Assembly: GCA_023374045.1 (NCBI GenBank)
Contig: CM041776.1
Span: 45,948,171 to 46,012,170, forward strand
Reading direction: 5' to 3'
DNA: 64,000 nucleotides
Origin: Limonium bicolor
Lineage: Eukaryota > Streptophyta > Magnoliopsida > Caryophyllales > Plumbaginaceae
A model generated the notes under the pieces. It saw only the letters and a list, made by a program, of their open reading frames with translations, made no database searches and was not told where the DNA came from. Positions 19,230 through 30,887 of the stretch are shown here, piece after piece (position 1 is the first letter of the stretch; every line of letters begins with the position of its first letter). The position numbers were made by a program, and so were the translations under genes.

Positions 19230-22200
19230 TGTAACACCCCAACCGCTAATCCTATGCTACCGTCTAATCGTCATGTTTAATCCTACGAGTTCACAGCGGA
19301 AATATTCTACTTACTACGGCGGGTGGTACACGCCGCTAACCTGCCCATACGGCTTGCTAGGCTTACCTTACTTACAGTCACGGTCTGATGAACATAATAT
19401 ACCGAGCTACTAAAACATACTTACCATTACCGGAACATAACTGCTTACAATTCTTGGATCACTGAGTATTTAAAGTATATTCAATTGCAACCTTTCAAAC
19501 TTACCAAAAGAATGAGTTTCTAACCGGCTACTCATCTATACCAATTCACCATCCCTTTGTATATCCAAAAAGGTGTACCCCATGGTACACCGGCTAATCA
19601 AAAGCTACAGCCGTGTACTACTCAGTACACGATCATCATTCAATGTTTACAATCCAAAAAGAAGACAAAAGAACTAAAACTAAGTCTTCACATTTTATCC
19701 TTCGCGAGTACACCTGCTTGTAGTAAAAATGGTGCACCAAGGGGCTCAGCAAACGCTGCGTATGAACTCCGCATATACCGCGTGCTAGCTAGGGCACGCC
19801 GACTATTTGACGTCCACTAAACATGCTGTTCATTATTACATGCATACATGCTTACATACATCATACAATCATGCTCAATACATTACACATTCAGGTACAA
19901 TACAATAACACGCATCTTACTTCCTTCACAAGGTTAGCCAAATTAATGCATCCGGTAATCGAAATGCTTTACTCTTTACTCATTACTTACTTTTTCTTAC
20001 TTACACTTACTTACTCTCATTTACTTTACTTACTCATTCTTACTACTTACTTACTTATACTCAAGTTAAGTCGTCGGGACCTCCGGCCCTGGGGACTACG
20101 CCGTCCCACCTCCGGGATTTACTTGACTCACCAATCCGGGATGCTACCCTTAAGGGATTTGGGCCGCAGCCAGTTTAAGAGTCAGGAATTGGAGCCAACC
20201 TCTCTCGTGACTCCGCATCATCAACGTGGCCGAAACTATTGCGGACTTCTACTCATTCCAATTTAATTACCAATTTAAGTTAGATAGGTTAGCTTGTTAG
20301 GAATAAGTTAGAAGCCCAAACACATTCACAATCGGTCACAGTACATTGCAACATTCATACAAGCATTCAAATTCATCCATACATTTCATGAATCATACAA
20401 ACAAATTTAAGAACATTATACAACAATATGCAACACTACATATTCACAAGTAAACATGAAACTCGATTCGTGCATTTATCTTATTTGGTGATCAATTAGC
20501 ACACAACACACAAATCAGAGTAACCAAGATAGCATACGGGGCATGAGGAATCCATACCGTTCACCGTTGTACGTGTTTTCCAAACGTCCTTCCGTGTCAT
20601 AATTCAAATCCTATGATATACATACAACTGAATGATTAATCTAACTATTATTAATCTTAACTCAACTACTTTTGTGTACTAATCCATACTCACTAAGTCT
20701 TTACATTCCTTACACTTATATTCATTTTACTTACTTTCCATTACTTGTCCATGGTTTACATACATATATATATACATATGTATAGGTGGGTAACATATAT
20801 ATATTATATACTAGTTATAAGCTTACTGTTTTTTTTTGTAAGTATTGGGCCGTCCGACCCACCGTCCGACCCAATCCCTGGGTCGGACCATTCCAGTAGA
20901 GTTCGTCCTCTGAAATTCACCCTGTCCGACCCACCACTATTCCGTCCGACCCCTACACCTCTGGGTCGGACCATCCAGAAGGTTTCGGTCCCTTCGTCCA
21001 AGCTCTGTCCGACCCACGTCCGACCTCACCTTCTAGGTCGGACGGAGTCAGAAACTTCGACGACGGAAAATTTTGCCTGTCCGACCCATGTCCGACTCAC
21101 GGCCCTGGGTCGGACCATTCCAGAAAGATTTGTTGTCGTTGCTTAAGCCCCGTCCGACCCACGTCCGACTCACGGCTCTGGTCGGACGGTAGCAGAACTA
21201 TGCTACAGGCTTTATTTTCTCTTCCCAACTTCACCCATTGTTTCCCCAACCTTCCTACATACATCCTAACATGTTTAGCACTATTTAACACTCTAAATCA
21301 TGCTAATTCATTTCCTAACTCATTACACAATTCTATACTACTTACTCACATAATTTTCCAAGTTTCTTTTCAACACTCACCTAGCTTCTTCTTCTAGTTG
21401 CATTTTACTACACAGTCTTCTATTCTAACTCTCTCCATTATAGGTCCCTCTTCTAATGTCATTTCTAGAGTTCCTAATACATTACAATACATTATCTATC
21501 TCTCTCAACTTACCTCTATCTGTCCAAACCAAAATCTGTTACAACACTCATTAGTCCCTAATCCCTAATACACTAAGTGTTTTAATCCTAGGCAAATTTT
21601 GGCCATAGTCTCCCTTATATTTTTACACTCTCACCACATATTTTAGTTCACAATTCAACACTTATTTCACCTGTTTCATAGACATCAATATACAAGCCTT
21701 CATACACAATTTCCAAATGCTATACACTACTAAAAATTCGCACACTACTTCTCATTCCCAATCTGTTTTGACAAGTTTTAAGATGTCTTTTAAGGTTTCA
21801 AAATACTTATATTCTCCTACACATTACACTACTAATACATTACCATTTTACAATACACATTTTCATTTCTAAAAAATCTGTTACATACTCATTTACAAAG
21901 CTACACAAGGATGAGCATCATTACCTGATCCTCTTCTTGATTTTCTTTCTTCTTCTTCCTTGCTTCTTCTTTTCCTCTTCCTTCTTTCTCTCTCTCTACC
22001 GGCTTTGTAATCTCAATCCTCTAACATTAATCACCCATACATACACACACATTCAATACTTAAAATTAACCCTAACCATTATGTAAGTTCTAATATAGGT
22101 TTTAGGGTTTTAGAAATTATATTACCTTCCAAGAGTACAAGGACTGTTTGGGATATCTCAAGAACAAGACTTCTCACTCTCCAAAGAAGCCAAATCGGCT

Positions 22201-23071
22201 AGCATTCAAAGAAGCAACAAGGGTTTAGCTTCAAATTCGTTTTGCCCTTAAGGCCAGAAAAACAATGGAGTTTTGAGAATATTTTTACCTTAAAAGATCA
22301 AGGAGAATGGGTGGTTCTAATGGTGGTCTTGAAGCTCCAAATGCTCCATACCCATGGAGATGAAAGTTGTTGTTTTCGATTTTTGAAAAAGATAGGAATG
22401 TAGCTCTTGATGGAGGATTCCAATGGTAAGTTTTGTAATTTTTTGGAGGAGATTTGAGGGAGTTACAAGAGAGAGAAGTAGAGTTTTGTGGGTTTGCCTC
22501 AAAACACCATGGAAATCGCATGGGGAAGAAGAAGGAAGAAAAGAGAGAGTGAGGGAGATGGGTTCACGTGAGAGAGGAGAATGGGTAGAGAGAGAGAATA
22601 AAGTGAGGGTGGGGGTTACTTTTATTGTTTTTGTTTGTTTGTAAATTAGAAGGGAGTTAGTGAGTGTGTGGAGAGGGGAAATAAGGGGGCCGGCTGGCAC
22701 CACACATACACACACAATTTTACTTTTTATTTGTAAAAGTGGACACACAAGTTTGTGTTATTTTATTATCTAACCCACAATCCCGTTTTTGACAAGTTGT
22801 TTCTAATCTCTCGTTTTATTGATTGTTATTGGTCTAAAGCTTCACTAATATTTTATTAATGATTATTTAGTTATGAGTCTATTTGACCCGCTTTAAAGTC
22901 ACGTTTTCCTTACCACCTCCGAAAAAGCGCTTTAAGGTTCGTTAGTGATTTTAATCCGTTTTAAGGATCCGTTTTCTTCGGGATTGTTCCCTCATGATTA
23001 TTTTACTTAATTAAGCTTCTAAATTATTCATTAGCCTAATTAATCACTATTTTTAATTACGGGGTATTTCA
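19230..23071 (-). repeat. RE-B 3' LTR
   Basis: A 3842-bp LTR reading on the minus strand from TGAAATACCCCG (23071) to GGGTGTTACA (19230). The termini match RE-A but most of the interior is diverged. It contains an inverted-motif array (20849-21190) and a GGCCGGC block near 22690. ORFs inside it (19557-20266, 22317-22748) look like translated LTR and match no family I recognise. Confidence 0.9.
20849..21190 (-). repeat. Inverted-motif array in RE-B LTR (GTCCGACCCA / TGGGTCGGAC)
   Basis: Five or so units of a GTCCGACCC word paired with GGGTCGGAC, separated by spacers several of which read CCATTCCAGAA or CAGAAACTTCG. The design matches the RE-A and RE-E arrays, but the core word differs. Confidence 0.85.
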
Positions 23072-23086
23072 ATCTACCCCCTTAAG
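23072..23086 (-). promoter_or_regulatory. Polypurine tract of RE-B
   Basis: On the minus strand CTTAAGGGGGTAGAT abuts the LTR start at 23071, equivalent to 13998-14010 in RE-A. Confidence 0.8.
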
Positions 23087-23528
23087 AAACTTTGCCCTCA
23101 AAGTTGCTCAAGGTTAATGGTTTATGTAATTCTACTCATTAGGCAAACCAATTGCACTAACGTGTCTTACTACAACTATGAGGTGTTTACTTCCTTTCAC
23201 ATTGCAAGCATACACACTTCGAGCATCATACACAATTCACATACACAATCCAACATTTTCCATACATACCATTTCACAATACGCAATACATCATTACCAT
23301 TCACAATACACATTACACAAACATCATCCATCATACGTCGTACAAATACCTTCACACGCTACACATTACACATACATACACATACCAAATTCACTTACAC
23401 TACATGTGCCATACAAAAGTCTATTACAATACCTACACACTAAGCAATGCTTACCCCGAAGCAATGCAAAAGCAAAAGGGCTCTACCCCCTTAAAAGGGG
23501 TACGACCCGTACCCGTATTGCTAAATGC
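23087..23528 (-). other. RE-B 3' untranslated stretch with competing hairpins (23481-23514)
   Basis: No coding potential on the minus strand. Plus-strand ORFs at 23117-23531 are low-complexity Thr/His/Ser-rich translations of ACA-rich DNA. At 23481-23514 the minus strand has GGGTACG-GGT-CGTACCC followed by CCCCTTTTAAGGGGGTAGAG, the same two competing stems and second purine tract as in RE-A. Confidence 0.6.
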
Positions 23529-23649
23529 TAGACTCTCTAGTATATGAACAGCTGTGGGTACTTAGCCTTCATGGCATCTTCCAACTCCCATGTCGCTTCT
23601 TCGACATCATGGTTTGACCATAGGACCTTCACCATTCGTATAGACTTAT
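23529..23649 (-). pseudogene. RE-B integrase C-terminus: chromodomain piece
   Basis: The minus strand encodes the end of a Tekay-type chromodomain ([19 protein letters not shown]), just beyond the RE-C insertion point. It continues from RHK at 34446-34450 across the insert, the two parts sharing the duplicated CTTAT. It corresponds to 13590-13698 of RE-A. Confidence 0.85.
23645..23649. repeat. Target-site duplication of RE-C, left (CTTAT)
   Basis: CTTAT directly before the TG at 23650, repeated at 34446-34450. Deleting the element and one copy rejoins the RE-B integrase reading frame. Confidence 0.9.
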
Positions 23650-24626
23650 TGTTGGGATATAACTACACGTTAATATATATAGATTTATAACAAACTAATA
23701 GGCAAGTGTACCTATTCGTAGTAGTAAAACAAGTGTCGCATCCACAAGGAGATTGTTCAATTATCCTAGTTTAGGTAGTTAATAAAAACTGTAAAAAGGG
23801 GGGTTTAGCCGGAGGCAAGCTTGATTTGTTTGTTGAATTAATACAGAAATAATAAAAACAGTTAAAACAGTTGTGAATTAAGTGGATGGAAAAATGTGCT
23901 AAGGAAGGTGTAATCGCCCGAATATAACTCAGATAATAATTATAATCCTAGTTTGCTCTTATTTGTCTGTTAAGAATTTTATCTTGTGGCCTTTCTAAAT
24001 CATAGATAAGGACAGCTCTTAATTAATTCATTAAACTTCTTACATCAGAAAAAGTCTAAAATCATTAATTAGCTTTAAGTGAGAATTCTTTTATAACAGC
24101 GATGGATTTTATCTGCTAATCAAGGAGAATAATATCCAACGTTTGTCTCTCTTTGTGGTCTATTCTCTAATTTTACAAAATCATTGAAATTAGAGAAACC
24201 GTAAATGAGTAAAAATGATCAGTTCTTAAACATTTAATAATAGAGAGAGACAAAACAAATATTTATAAGCAAACTCGGTATTATAAATACGCTGAGTTAT
24301 TTTGGGTTAAACACCCGTCCTAAGCACAATTATGAGATTACTCAGACATTGACAGAAATAAAAACAGAGTAGAGACTGAAATATTCATTACTCAGGAACT
24401 GCCTGCGAATAACGGGTCTGCACTCGCCTGCCTCTTTTCTCTCTTTGTAAAATACTGCTTCTGTTTGAGGTTTGAGTACGTACGTGAATGTGGTGAAATG
24501 GTGAAAAATAAAAGATGGAGAATTGTGGTGCTACGGGAGGAATTAATTGGAAGAGAATGGAGTGTGGTGTTGTTTGATTTCTTCACTGTGGACGTACGTA
24601 GTGTGTTTGTTGCAGTATTGGTGTTG

Positions 24627-24637
24627 GGTTTATATAG
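24627..24637 (-). promoter_or_regulatory. TATA box of RE-C 3' LTR
   Basis: The minus strand reads CTATATAAAC. The same box is at 33636-33645 in the other LTR and at 36227-36235 in the solo LTR RE-D. Confidence 0.65.
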
Positions 24638-24835
24638 AGAATTGGAAGAGGCATCCGTACGTAAAAATTGATTGAGCATTGATTGCTCTCATTGATTGTA
24701 GAGGGGACAGAGAGCTGTACGCGTGAGAGATTTATGGTAGGCGGTGCTGGAGTAGATAGATAAGGCGAGTTGCAGACGACGGCGCGAAGAAGAACTGAAG
24801 AACTGGTCGCGACTTGAATTAATCGCGCCTGAAGA

Positions 24836-25170
24836 ACCGCCCGGTATTAGGCGGTCTCCTCTGTTGTGTCCGCCAATGAACCAGGCGGTAGCCTGTGTCT
24901 CGTCCGCCTGATAAGGAGGCGGTAGCCTCTTCTTTTCCGCCTGAAAGAAGCGGTAGTATATGCCACGTCCGCCCATTATTAGGCGGTACTCTCTTGTGTG
25001 TCCGCCAGGCGGTTGCGCCTCTCTAGACCGCCAGATACGAGGCGGTACTCTCTTGTTCAACCGCGAGGCGGTTGCGCCTCTCTAGACCGCCAGATACGAG
25101 GCGGTTGCCTCAGCCTCGTCCGCCCGGCGGTTGCTCGTGTGACGTCCGCCACTTAGGGGGCGGTTGCACC
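24836..25170 (-). repeat. CCGCC/GGCGGT inverted-motif array, RE-C 3' LTR
   Basis: Around nine CCGCC...GGCGGT pairs in units of roughly 40-50 bp. Each can form a small stem, with spacers often reading AGCCTCT or GCGCCTCTCTAGA. Two units are near-identical tandem copies (about 25008-25100). It sits about 200-540 bp upstream of the TATA box, a possible enhancer position. Confidence 0.85.
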
Positions 25171-25439
25171 AGTCCACCGCGTGCCTCTCGCGTGCCTCTG
25201 TTTGACTGGCTCTACATTCTTCGTTATAAGTCTGTTTTCTGAGCCGTTTGCGTCTATGTGTTCGTCTCTTTATCTACTTTACTCCCAGCTTGGTTTTCCT
25301 CATGTTTAAACAATAAATTTGTGAGATAAACAATAAAACATAAACTAGAGGAAAATACCGAAGTGGAGAAATGAGCAAGAAAAGTGCTAATATATATATG
25401 AAATACACCTATAAATCATGCTCATTTGGACACTTATCA

Positions 25440-26638
25440 CACCCCCACACTTACCTTTTGCTTGTCCTCAAGCAAAACCATGTACCCAACAAGTAGGGAA
25501 TGCTCAATATTAACAAATACTATTATGAAGGGTAGGATAAAGAAGTCAATAGTACATGATCTTAAACTTTTTAGAGGAGTGTGATCCATCACCTACTGGT
25601 GGCATAGGTGTACTCAGGGCAAAAATAAAAATTAGAGTTTCGGGGTATGATCCGGAGTACTTCAATGCTTCTTGATTTAAGGTGACTTTGAGAACTTTTA
25701 CCATGGCCAACTTCTCTCAAGAATGGGCATTGAGGAGAAAACAAAAGGAAAAATAGATTATGCATTTGTTTCACTTTTGCATAAGAGATGAGAAGATAAT
25801 ATGTAGGCATCAAGCCTTTGTTTTAAGAACACTCAACTCTCTTTGTTGGTTACCAATGGTGTCTCGCAAGTCCCTTATTATTTTACTTTTTGACAGAGAA
25901 GCACCCCTTAGCAATCCCTAAGAAAGAAGACAGAAAGAACCCCTGAGTAATAAAAATCCAACCATTTCAGATCATTTGGTCACACCGCATAAAAATGCTC
26001 CTCAAAAGTAATCAAAATTTTAAAATTTTTGTACATTTTATACCATTTATCCCACAATTCATAACAATATTTATTCCTAAAGAGAACAACCCACATAAAG
26101 GGTCCACAATATTGAATTTGAACAAACGCAAGATAAGCAGAGAGATTAAGCATTTAAGCAAAAATGTCACCGAAAAGGCACACTCCCCCACACTTAATTT
26201 GAACAATGTCCTCATTGTTCACCAGAAAAACAAGGGAAGTTTCAGAAGGCCTTTTCGGTAAGTAGATAAAATAGAGAGAACACGAAGCTCACGAATATCA
26301 TTTAAGCATATAAACTCTCCTCTGCATTTATTTAAATAAAAGCATAATTAAAGAAACTGGTACTCCCCTGATATTATTTTTGCTGCGTGTATTGGACTTC
26401 CCCCACACTTGAGCTTAGCCTCAAGTAGCGTAGCTTGGTTGCGGTGTAGACATGAAATTGCACCTGCATAAAACACTAGAAGCAACCATACTATAAACGG
26501 GTTAAAAGTTAGCAAAAATAAAATTGAAGGGAACTGAAAATTAAAACAGCATAAAAGCATATAAAGATAAGTTCGTCCGGGTTGCCTCCCGGAAGCTGCC
26601 CTTCTTTAACGTCTTTGGCTAGACGCTTTGAAGCGTAC
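25440..26638 (-). other. RE-C 3' non-coding stretch
   Basis: It lies between integrase and the 3' LTR. A purine-rich AAGTGTGGGGGTG abuts the LTR (25440-25452) and is the likely polypurine tract. Similar 'cccccacactt' words recur near 26185 and 26400. No ORF with a recognisable env or other domain; 25995-26261 and 25589-25813 are AT-rich chance frames. Confidence 0.6.
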
Positions 26639-27573
26639 TCAAATCTGAGTATCATGTAGGTTTATTGTACGAGCATCAACTGTCTCGAGATTACCACCCT
26701 GGTAATGCTTTAGTCTAGATCCATTGACCATGAAAGTGTGTTTTTTAGAATCCACCAACTCAACGGATCCATACGGGGTGACCTTGGAGACAGTAAATGG
26801 TCCAGCCCAATAGGATTTAAGTTTACCAGGAAACAACTTCAACCTGGAGTTGTACAACAGAACCAAATCTCCCTCATGAAACTCCCGCTTAAGGATCATC
26901 TTGTCATGCCACTTCTTGGCTTTTCCTTGTAGATTCTGTTATTTTCATAGGCATCCTCTCGAAATTCTTCTAATTCAGTGAGCTGGAATTTCCTTTTGTC
27001 ACCTGCTCTCAGAAGATCAAAGTTGAGGGCTTTCACGGCCCAGAATGATTTGTGCACGAGCTCGACTGGTAAATGACAAGCTTTGCCGAAGACTAGTCGA
27101 TATGGGGACATGCCGATAGGCGTCTTGTAAGCTGTTCTATACGCCCAGAGTGCATCATCCAGCTTCAGGGACCAATCTTTTCGGGAAGAATTAACCGTCT
27201 TTTGTAGGATCCACTTCAATTCTCGGTTAGAGACTTCAGCCTGGCCATTCGTTTGAGGGTGATAAGGCAAGGCTACCTTATGTCTCACTCCATATTTGGT
27301 CATCAAGGCTGTGAACTGCTTATTGCAGAAGTGGGATCCTTGGTCACTGATGATAGCACGTGGGACTCCAAATCGTGTAAAGATGTTCCTCTTCAAGAAC
27401 CTGAGTACTACCTTTGCATCATTTGTGGGAGAGGCGATAGCTTCCACCCATTTAGTGACATAGTCGACTGCCACCAAGATGAAAAGGTTTGAACAAGACG
27501 AAGGAAAGGGACCCATGAAGTCAATGCCCCACACGTCGAAAGGTTCCACCTCGAGTATGATGTTGAGAGGCAT
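26639..27573 (-). pseudogene. RE-C integrase
   Basis: Integrase core on the minus strand (27573-26896). The DDE residues are visible in [17 protein letters not shown] and QAEVSNRE. The C-terminal domain (26899-26639) has FHEGDLVLLYNSRLKLFPGKLKSYWAGPF, the typical GPF/Y module (shown here in part only as key residues F-GDLVL and W-GPF). The two parts overlap in different frames near 26896, so at least one indel is present. The zinc-binding N-terminus is degraded around 27590-27760. Confidence 0.88.
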
Positions 27574-27756
27574 TTCGTGTTTTCTGGAGGTGTTCCCAAG
27601 TCTTTGGCAGTCATCGCAGGAGGCTACAAAGGAATGACAGTCTTTATGTAAGGTTTTCCAAAAGAAACCTGATTGAAGTACCTTAGCCGCTGTTCGAGCT
27701 GGCCCATGATGTCCTCCTGCTTCAAGAGAGTGACAATGACGAGAATGTTCTGGATT

Positions 27757-28352
27757 TCATCGTGGGGCACACATCTTCTTACCATCCCGTCTGCACAAAC
27801 CTTGAAAAGGAGAGGATCCTCCCAGTAATAATGTTTGACATCGGAAAAGAACTTTTTTCTGTTGGTAGGTTAGCCCATGTGGTATTACTCCTCGTGCGAG
27901 GTAGTTGGCCATGTCAGCGTACCATGGATCACCGGTGTCACCAATCATAAAGACGCACTCATCTGGAAAGAATTCATTGATGGAAGTGCCATCACTTGGT
28001 GCCTCTATGCGAGATAGGTGGTCTGCTACTACATTCTGCACTCCTGGCTTGTCTCTGATTTCAATCTCAAATTCTGTAGTAGGAGTATCCACCGGAGGAG
28101 TCGGGGTTTGGCATCTTCTTTGGCAAATAGATACCTCAGAGCAGAGTGATCGGTGTGAATTATGACTTTGCTTCCCAAGAGATATGATCGGAATTTATCC
28201 AGAGCAAAGACTACTGCTAGAAGTTCCTTCTCAGTAGTTGAATAATTCTTCTGAGCGTCGTTGAGGGTTCTACTTGCATAGTAGATGGTTCTCAAGATCT
28301 TCTCCTTCTTTTGGCATAAAGCGGCACCCACGGCAAGTCGCTGGCGTCGCAC
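27757..28352 (-). pseudogene. RE-C RNase H and connection
   Basis: Minus-strand frames 28352-28029 and 28092-27757 give [19 protein letters not shown] and [13 protein letters not shown], the RNase H core of Ty3/gypsy, followed by VVADHLSR. The frame changes near 28060. The stretch up to RT (28353-28564) is coding-like but broken. Confidence 0.85.
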
Positions 28353-28564
28353 ATAATTTCAAATGGAAGGCTCCAATCTGGTGATATCACAATGGGGGCA
28401 GAGATGAGGCATTCTTTCATGTGTTGAAGGCTTGTAGGCATTGTCAGTAAAGTCGAACTTGACGTCTTTAGCTAGGAGTTCACATAGAGGTTTTGAAATT
28501 TTGGAGAAATCCTTGATAAACCTTCTATAGAACCCAGCATGGCCAAGGAAACTCCTGATGTCTT

Positions 28565-29641
28565 TTACCGTCGATGGTGGTGGTAATTTTTCAATAACTT
28601 CGACCTTGGCTCTGTCGACTTCAATCCTTTTGAAGATATTTTATGCCCAAGAACTATTCCTTCTTTAACCATGAAATGGCATTTTTCCCAGTTAAGCACA
28701 AGGTTAGTTTCTTCACATCGGGCGAGGATGGCATCCAGATTATTCAGACAGGATTCGAAAGTGGGACCAAAGACAGAGAAGTCGTCCATGAAGACTTCGA
28801 TGCTCTTCTCAAGATAGTCGCTGAAGATTGCCATCATGCATCTTTGGAATGTTGCTGGGGCATTGCATAGACCAAAAGGCATCCGATTGTATGCAAATGT
28901 CCCGTACGGGCATGTGAATGTGGTTTTGTCTTGGTCTTCAGAAGCAATGGGTATTTGAAAGTATCCTGAATAACCATCCAGGAAGCAGTAGTAATCTTGC
29001 CCGGCCAATCTTTCAAGCATCTGATCGATGAAGGGTAAGGGGAAGTGGTCCTTCCGCGTTGCGCTGTTCAGTTTCCTGTAATCGATGCAGACTCTCCATC
29101 CCGTCGTGGTTCTCTGAGGAATTAGATCACCTTTGTCGTTGGGGACCACAGTGAGACCTCCTTTTTTCGGGACCACTTGAACGGGGCTCACCCATTTGCT
29201 GTCGGAGATGGAGTAGATTATCCCGGCGTCGAGAAGTTTGAGCACTTCTTTCTTTACTACGTCTTTCATGTTGGGATTCAGCCTTCTCTGTGGTTGGACT
29301 AAAGGCTTGTAGGTATCTTCCATGTATATGTGATGTGTGCAGAAATGGGGGTTGATACCTTTGATGTCCGAAATGGACCAGCCTATTGCCTTCTTGTGGC
29401 TCTGAAGGATCTTCACAAGCTGTTCTTCCTGTGTACTTGTTAGGGATGAAGAAATAATAACAGGCAAAGTACAAAAATCAGAAAGATAAACATACTTCAG
29501 ATGTGATGGCAATTGTTTCAGATCTACGAGAGGGGGTTGTTCAATGGATGGTGGTAACTTCTGAGTGGAAAGCTCTAATGGTTCTGGTGGTGGGTAGCGT
29601 GGTTTCTTGTATGATTTTATTCTATCCAGAGCTGCTACCAT
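28565..29641 (-). CDS. RE-C reverse transcriptase
   Basis: A 358-residue open stretch on the minus strand with the RT fingers and palm: CIDYRKLNSATRKDHFPLPF, YCFLDGYSGYFQI, MPFGLCNAPATFQRCM and the catalytic FMDDF. An upstream TLPVIISSSL segment is the linker to protease. It is the best-preserved part of RE-C pol. It ends in frame drift after about 28565. Confidence 0.92.
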   Translation of the reverse strand: MVAALDRIKSYKKPRYPPPEPLELSTQKLPPSIEQPPLVDLKQLPSHLKYVYLSDFCTLPVIISSSLTSTQEEQLVKILQSHKKAIGWSISDIKGINPHFCTHHIYMEDTYKPLVQPQRRLNPNMKDVVKKEVLKLLDAGIIYSISDSKWVSPVQVVPKKGGLTVVPNDKGDLIPQRTTTGWRVCIDYRKLNSATRKDHFPLPFIDQMLERLAGQDYYCFLDGYSGYFQIPIASEDQDKTTFTCPYGTFAYNRMPFGLCNAPATFQRCMMAIFSDYLEKSIEVFMDDFSVFGPTFESCLNNLDAILARCEETNLVLNWEKCHFMVKEGIVLGHKISSKGLKSTEPRSKLLKNYHHHRR

Positions 29642-29836
29642 TTGATTGTGTCAGGGTATACTAATCGGTTATCACAGATTTCAGACAAGGCATTTTCAAG
29701 AGCGTCATTACGGATAATAGCAGATAAATTATCCTGCACAATAGAGTCGACAACGTCTATGGAAAAGGTATCTTCTAAATGAGCGGGTTTCTTAACAACC
29801 TTGGACATGTCGTATTTAAAGTTTCGTTATGCAGCC

Positions 29837-30312
29837 TTAAAATGATTTTTCCTTTTCAACATCGATTAGTGCTCTTGCAGTTCTCATGAAAGGTCGTCCT
29901 AAGATTAAGGGCACCCTAGTGTCTTCTTCCATGTCAATTACAATAAAGTCAGCGGGGAACACAAAGGTTCCTACAGTAACAATCAAATCTTCTATTATTC
30001 CTTTTGGGAATACTAAAGATCTATCTGCTAATTGTAATTGAATAGAAGTGGTTCGCATTTACCAATTTTAAGTTTGTTGAAAGTTGACAGTGGCATTAAA
30101 TTGATACTAGCTCCTAGATCACATAACCCACTACCACAATCAACATTATCAATTGAACATGGAATAATTGGCAAACCTGGGTCTCCAAGTTTCGGAGGGA
30201 GACTCTTGAGAAGTACTGCTGACACTTCCTGTGTAAGGTGTACAGTTTCCACTTCCTGCAACGATCTTTTGTTGGTGATGATATCCTTCATGAACTTTGC
30301 GTATATTGGCAT
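29837..30312 (-). pseudogene. RE-C protease
   Basis: Minus-strand frames 30312-30028 and 30058-29837 encode GSGLCDLGASINLMPLS (Athila-type protease with DLGAS at the active site) and VPLILGRPFMRTARALIDV. The frame breaks near 30040-30060. The region 29642-29836 joins it to RT and has no intact frame. Confidence 0.85.
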
Positions 30313-30887
30313 TTGTTTTAAAGCATCGGCAAAAGGAATATTGATCGTCAGTTTCTTGAAGTGAGATAGAAACTTTCCAAACTGTTCATCTAAATTTTTC
30401 TTTCTGATTCTGTTTGGAAAAGGAAGTGGGGGAAGAATTTTTGTGAGAGGGAAGGAGTAGATTCAGGAGACTCCTTCTCCTGGAAATTTTTTGTAGGAGG
30501 AGGGCTTCTTCAGCATCTTCCTGTTCTTGTTCTGAATTTTCTTGAGGTTCATGAGCTGCTCTTGATTATCAGTATCATCTCGGGGAAGAGATGAGTTGAG
30601 CGGCCTACCACTTCTTAACGTTACTGCCTTGGCCTGTTCCCTTGGATTTGGATTGGCTGACTAGGGAAGGCACCAGGTGGCCTTTGTGCAAGCTGTTGGC
30701 TGATTTGTTCCAACTGTTGGTTGGTTTGCTGTATCTGGGCTTCAACCCTTCTGTTAGTGGCTTCTTGATCCACGAGCCTGTGGGGTCGTAGTCACGAATC
30801 CTTTCATTAAGTTCCTGAATTCCTCATTTGGATCAGAAGAGGTTGAGGTTAGTTGTTGTTGCTGCTGCTGGAAACCAGGAGGGGCAC
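30313..30887 (-). pseudogene. RE-C gag-protease linker
   Basis: No continuous frame. Scattered coding-like pieces (Gln-rich near 30700-30870, Glu-rich near 30480-30560) suit the low-complexity C-terminal region of Athila gag. No domain is recognised. Confidence 0.5.

Larger units (their letters stand above)
23650..25439 (-). repeat. RE-C 3' LTR
   Basis: 1790 bp, with plus-strand termini TGTTGGGATA and ACTTATCA. Its minus-strand promoter CTATATAAAC is at 24627-24637. A GGCGGT/CCGCC array (24836-25170) lies upstream of that promoter in U3. ORFs 24392-24679 and 24689-25060 are LTR sequence, not genes. Confidence 0.93.

Noticed and set aside
22317..22748. Overlapping ORFs of 143, 78 and 73 codons on both strands in the RE-B LTR
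   Set aside because: CT-rich promoter/leader DNA gives open frames in several directions. No domain seen.
23117..23531. Thr/His/Ser-rich ORFs of 108 and 117 codons
   Set aside because: They are translations of ACA/CAT-rich 3' untranslated DNA of RE-B on the opposite strand.
24836..25170. Regularly spaced repeats that might suggest a CRISPR array
   Set aside because: Units are imperfect, palindromic, variable in spacing and duplicated in both LTRs of a plant retrotransposon.
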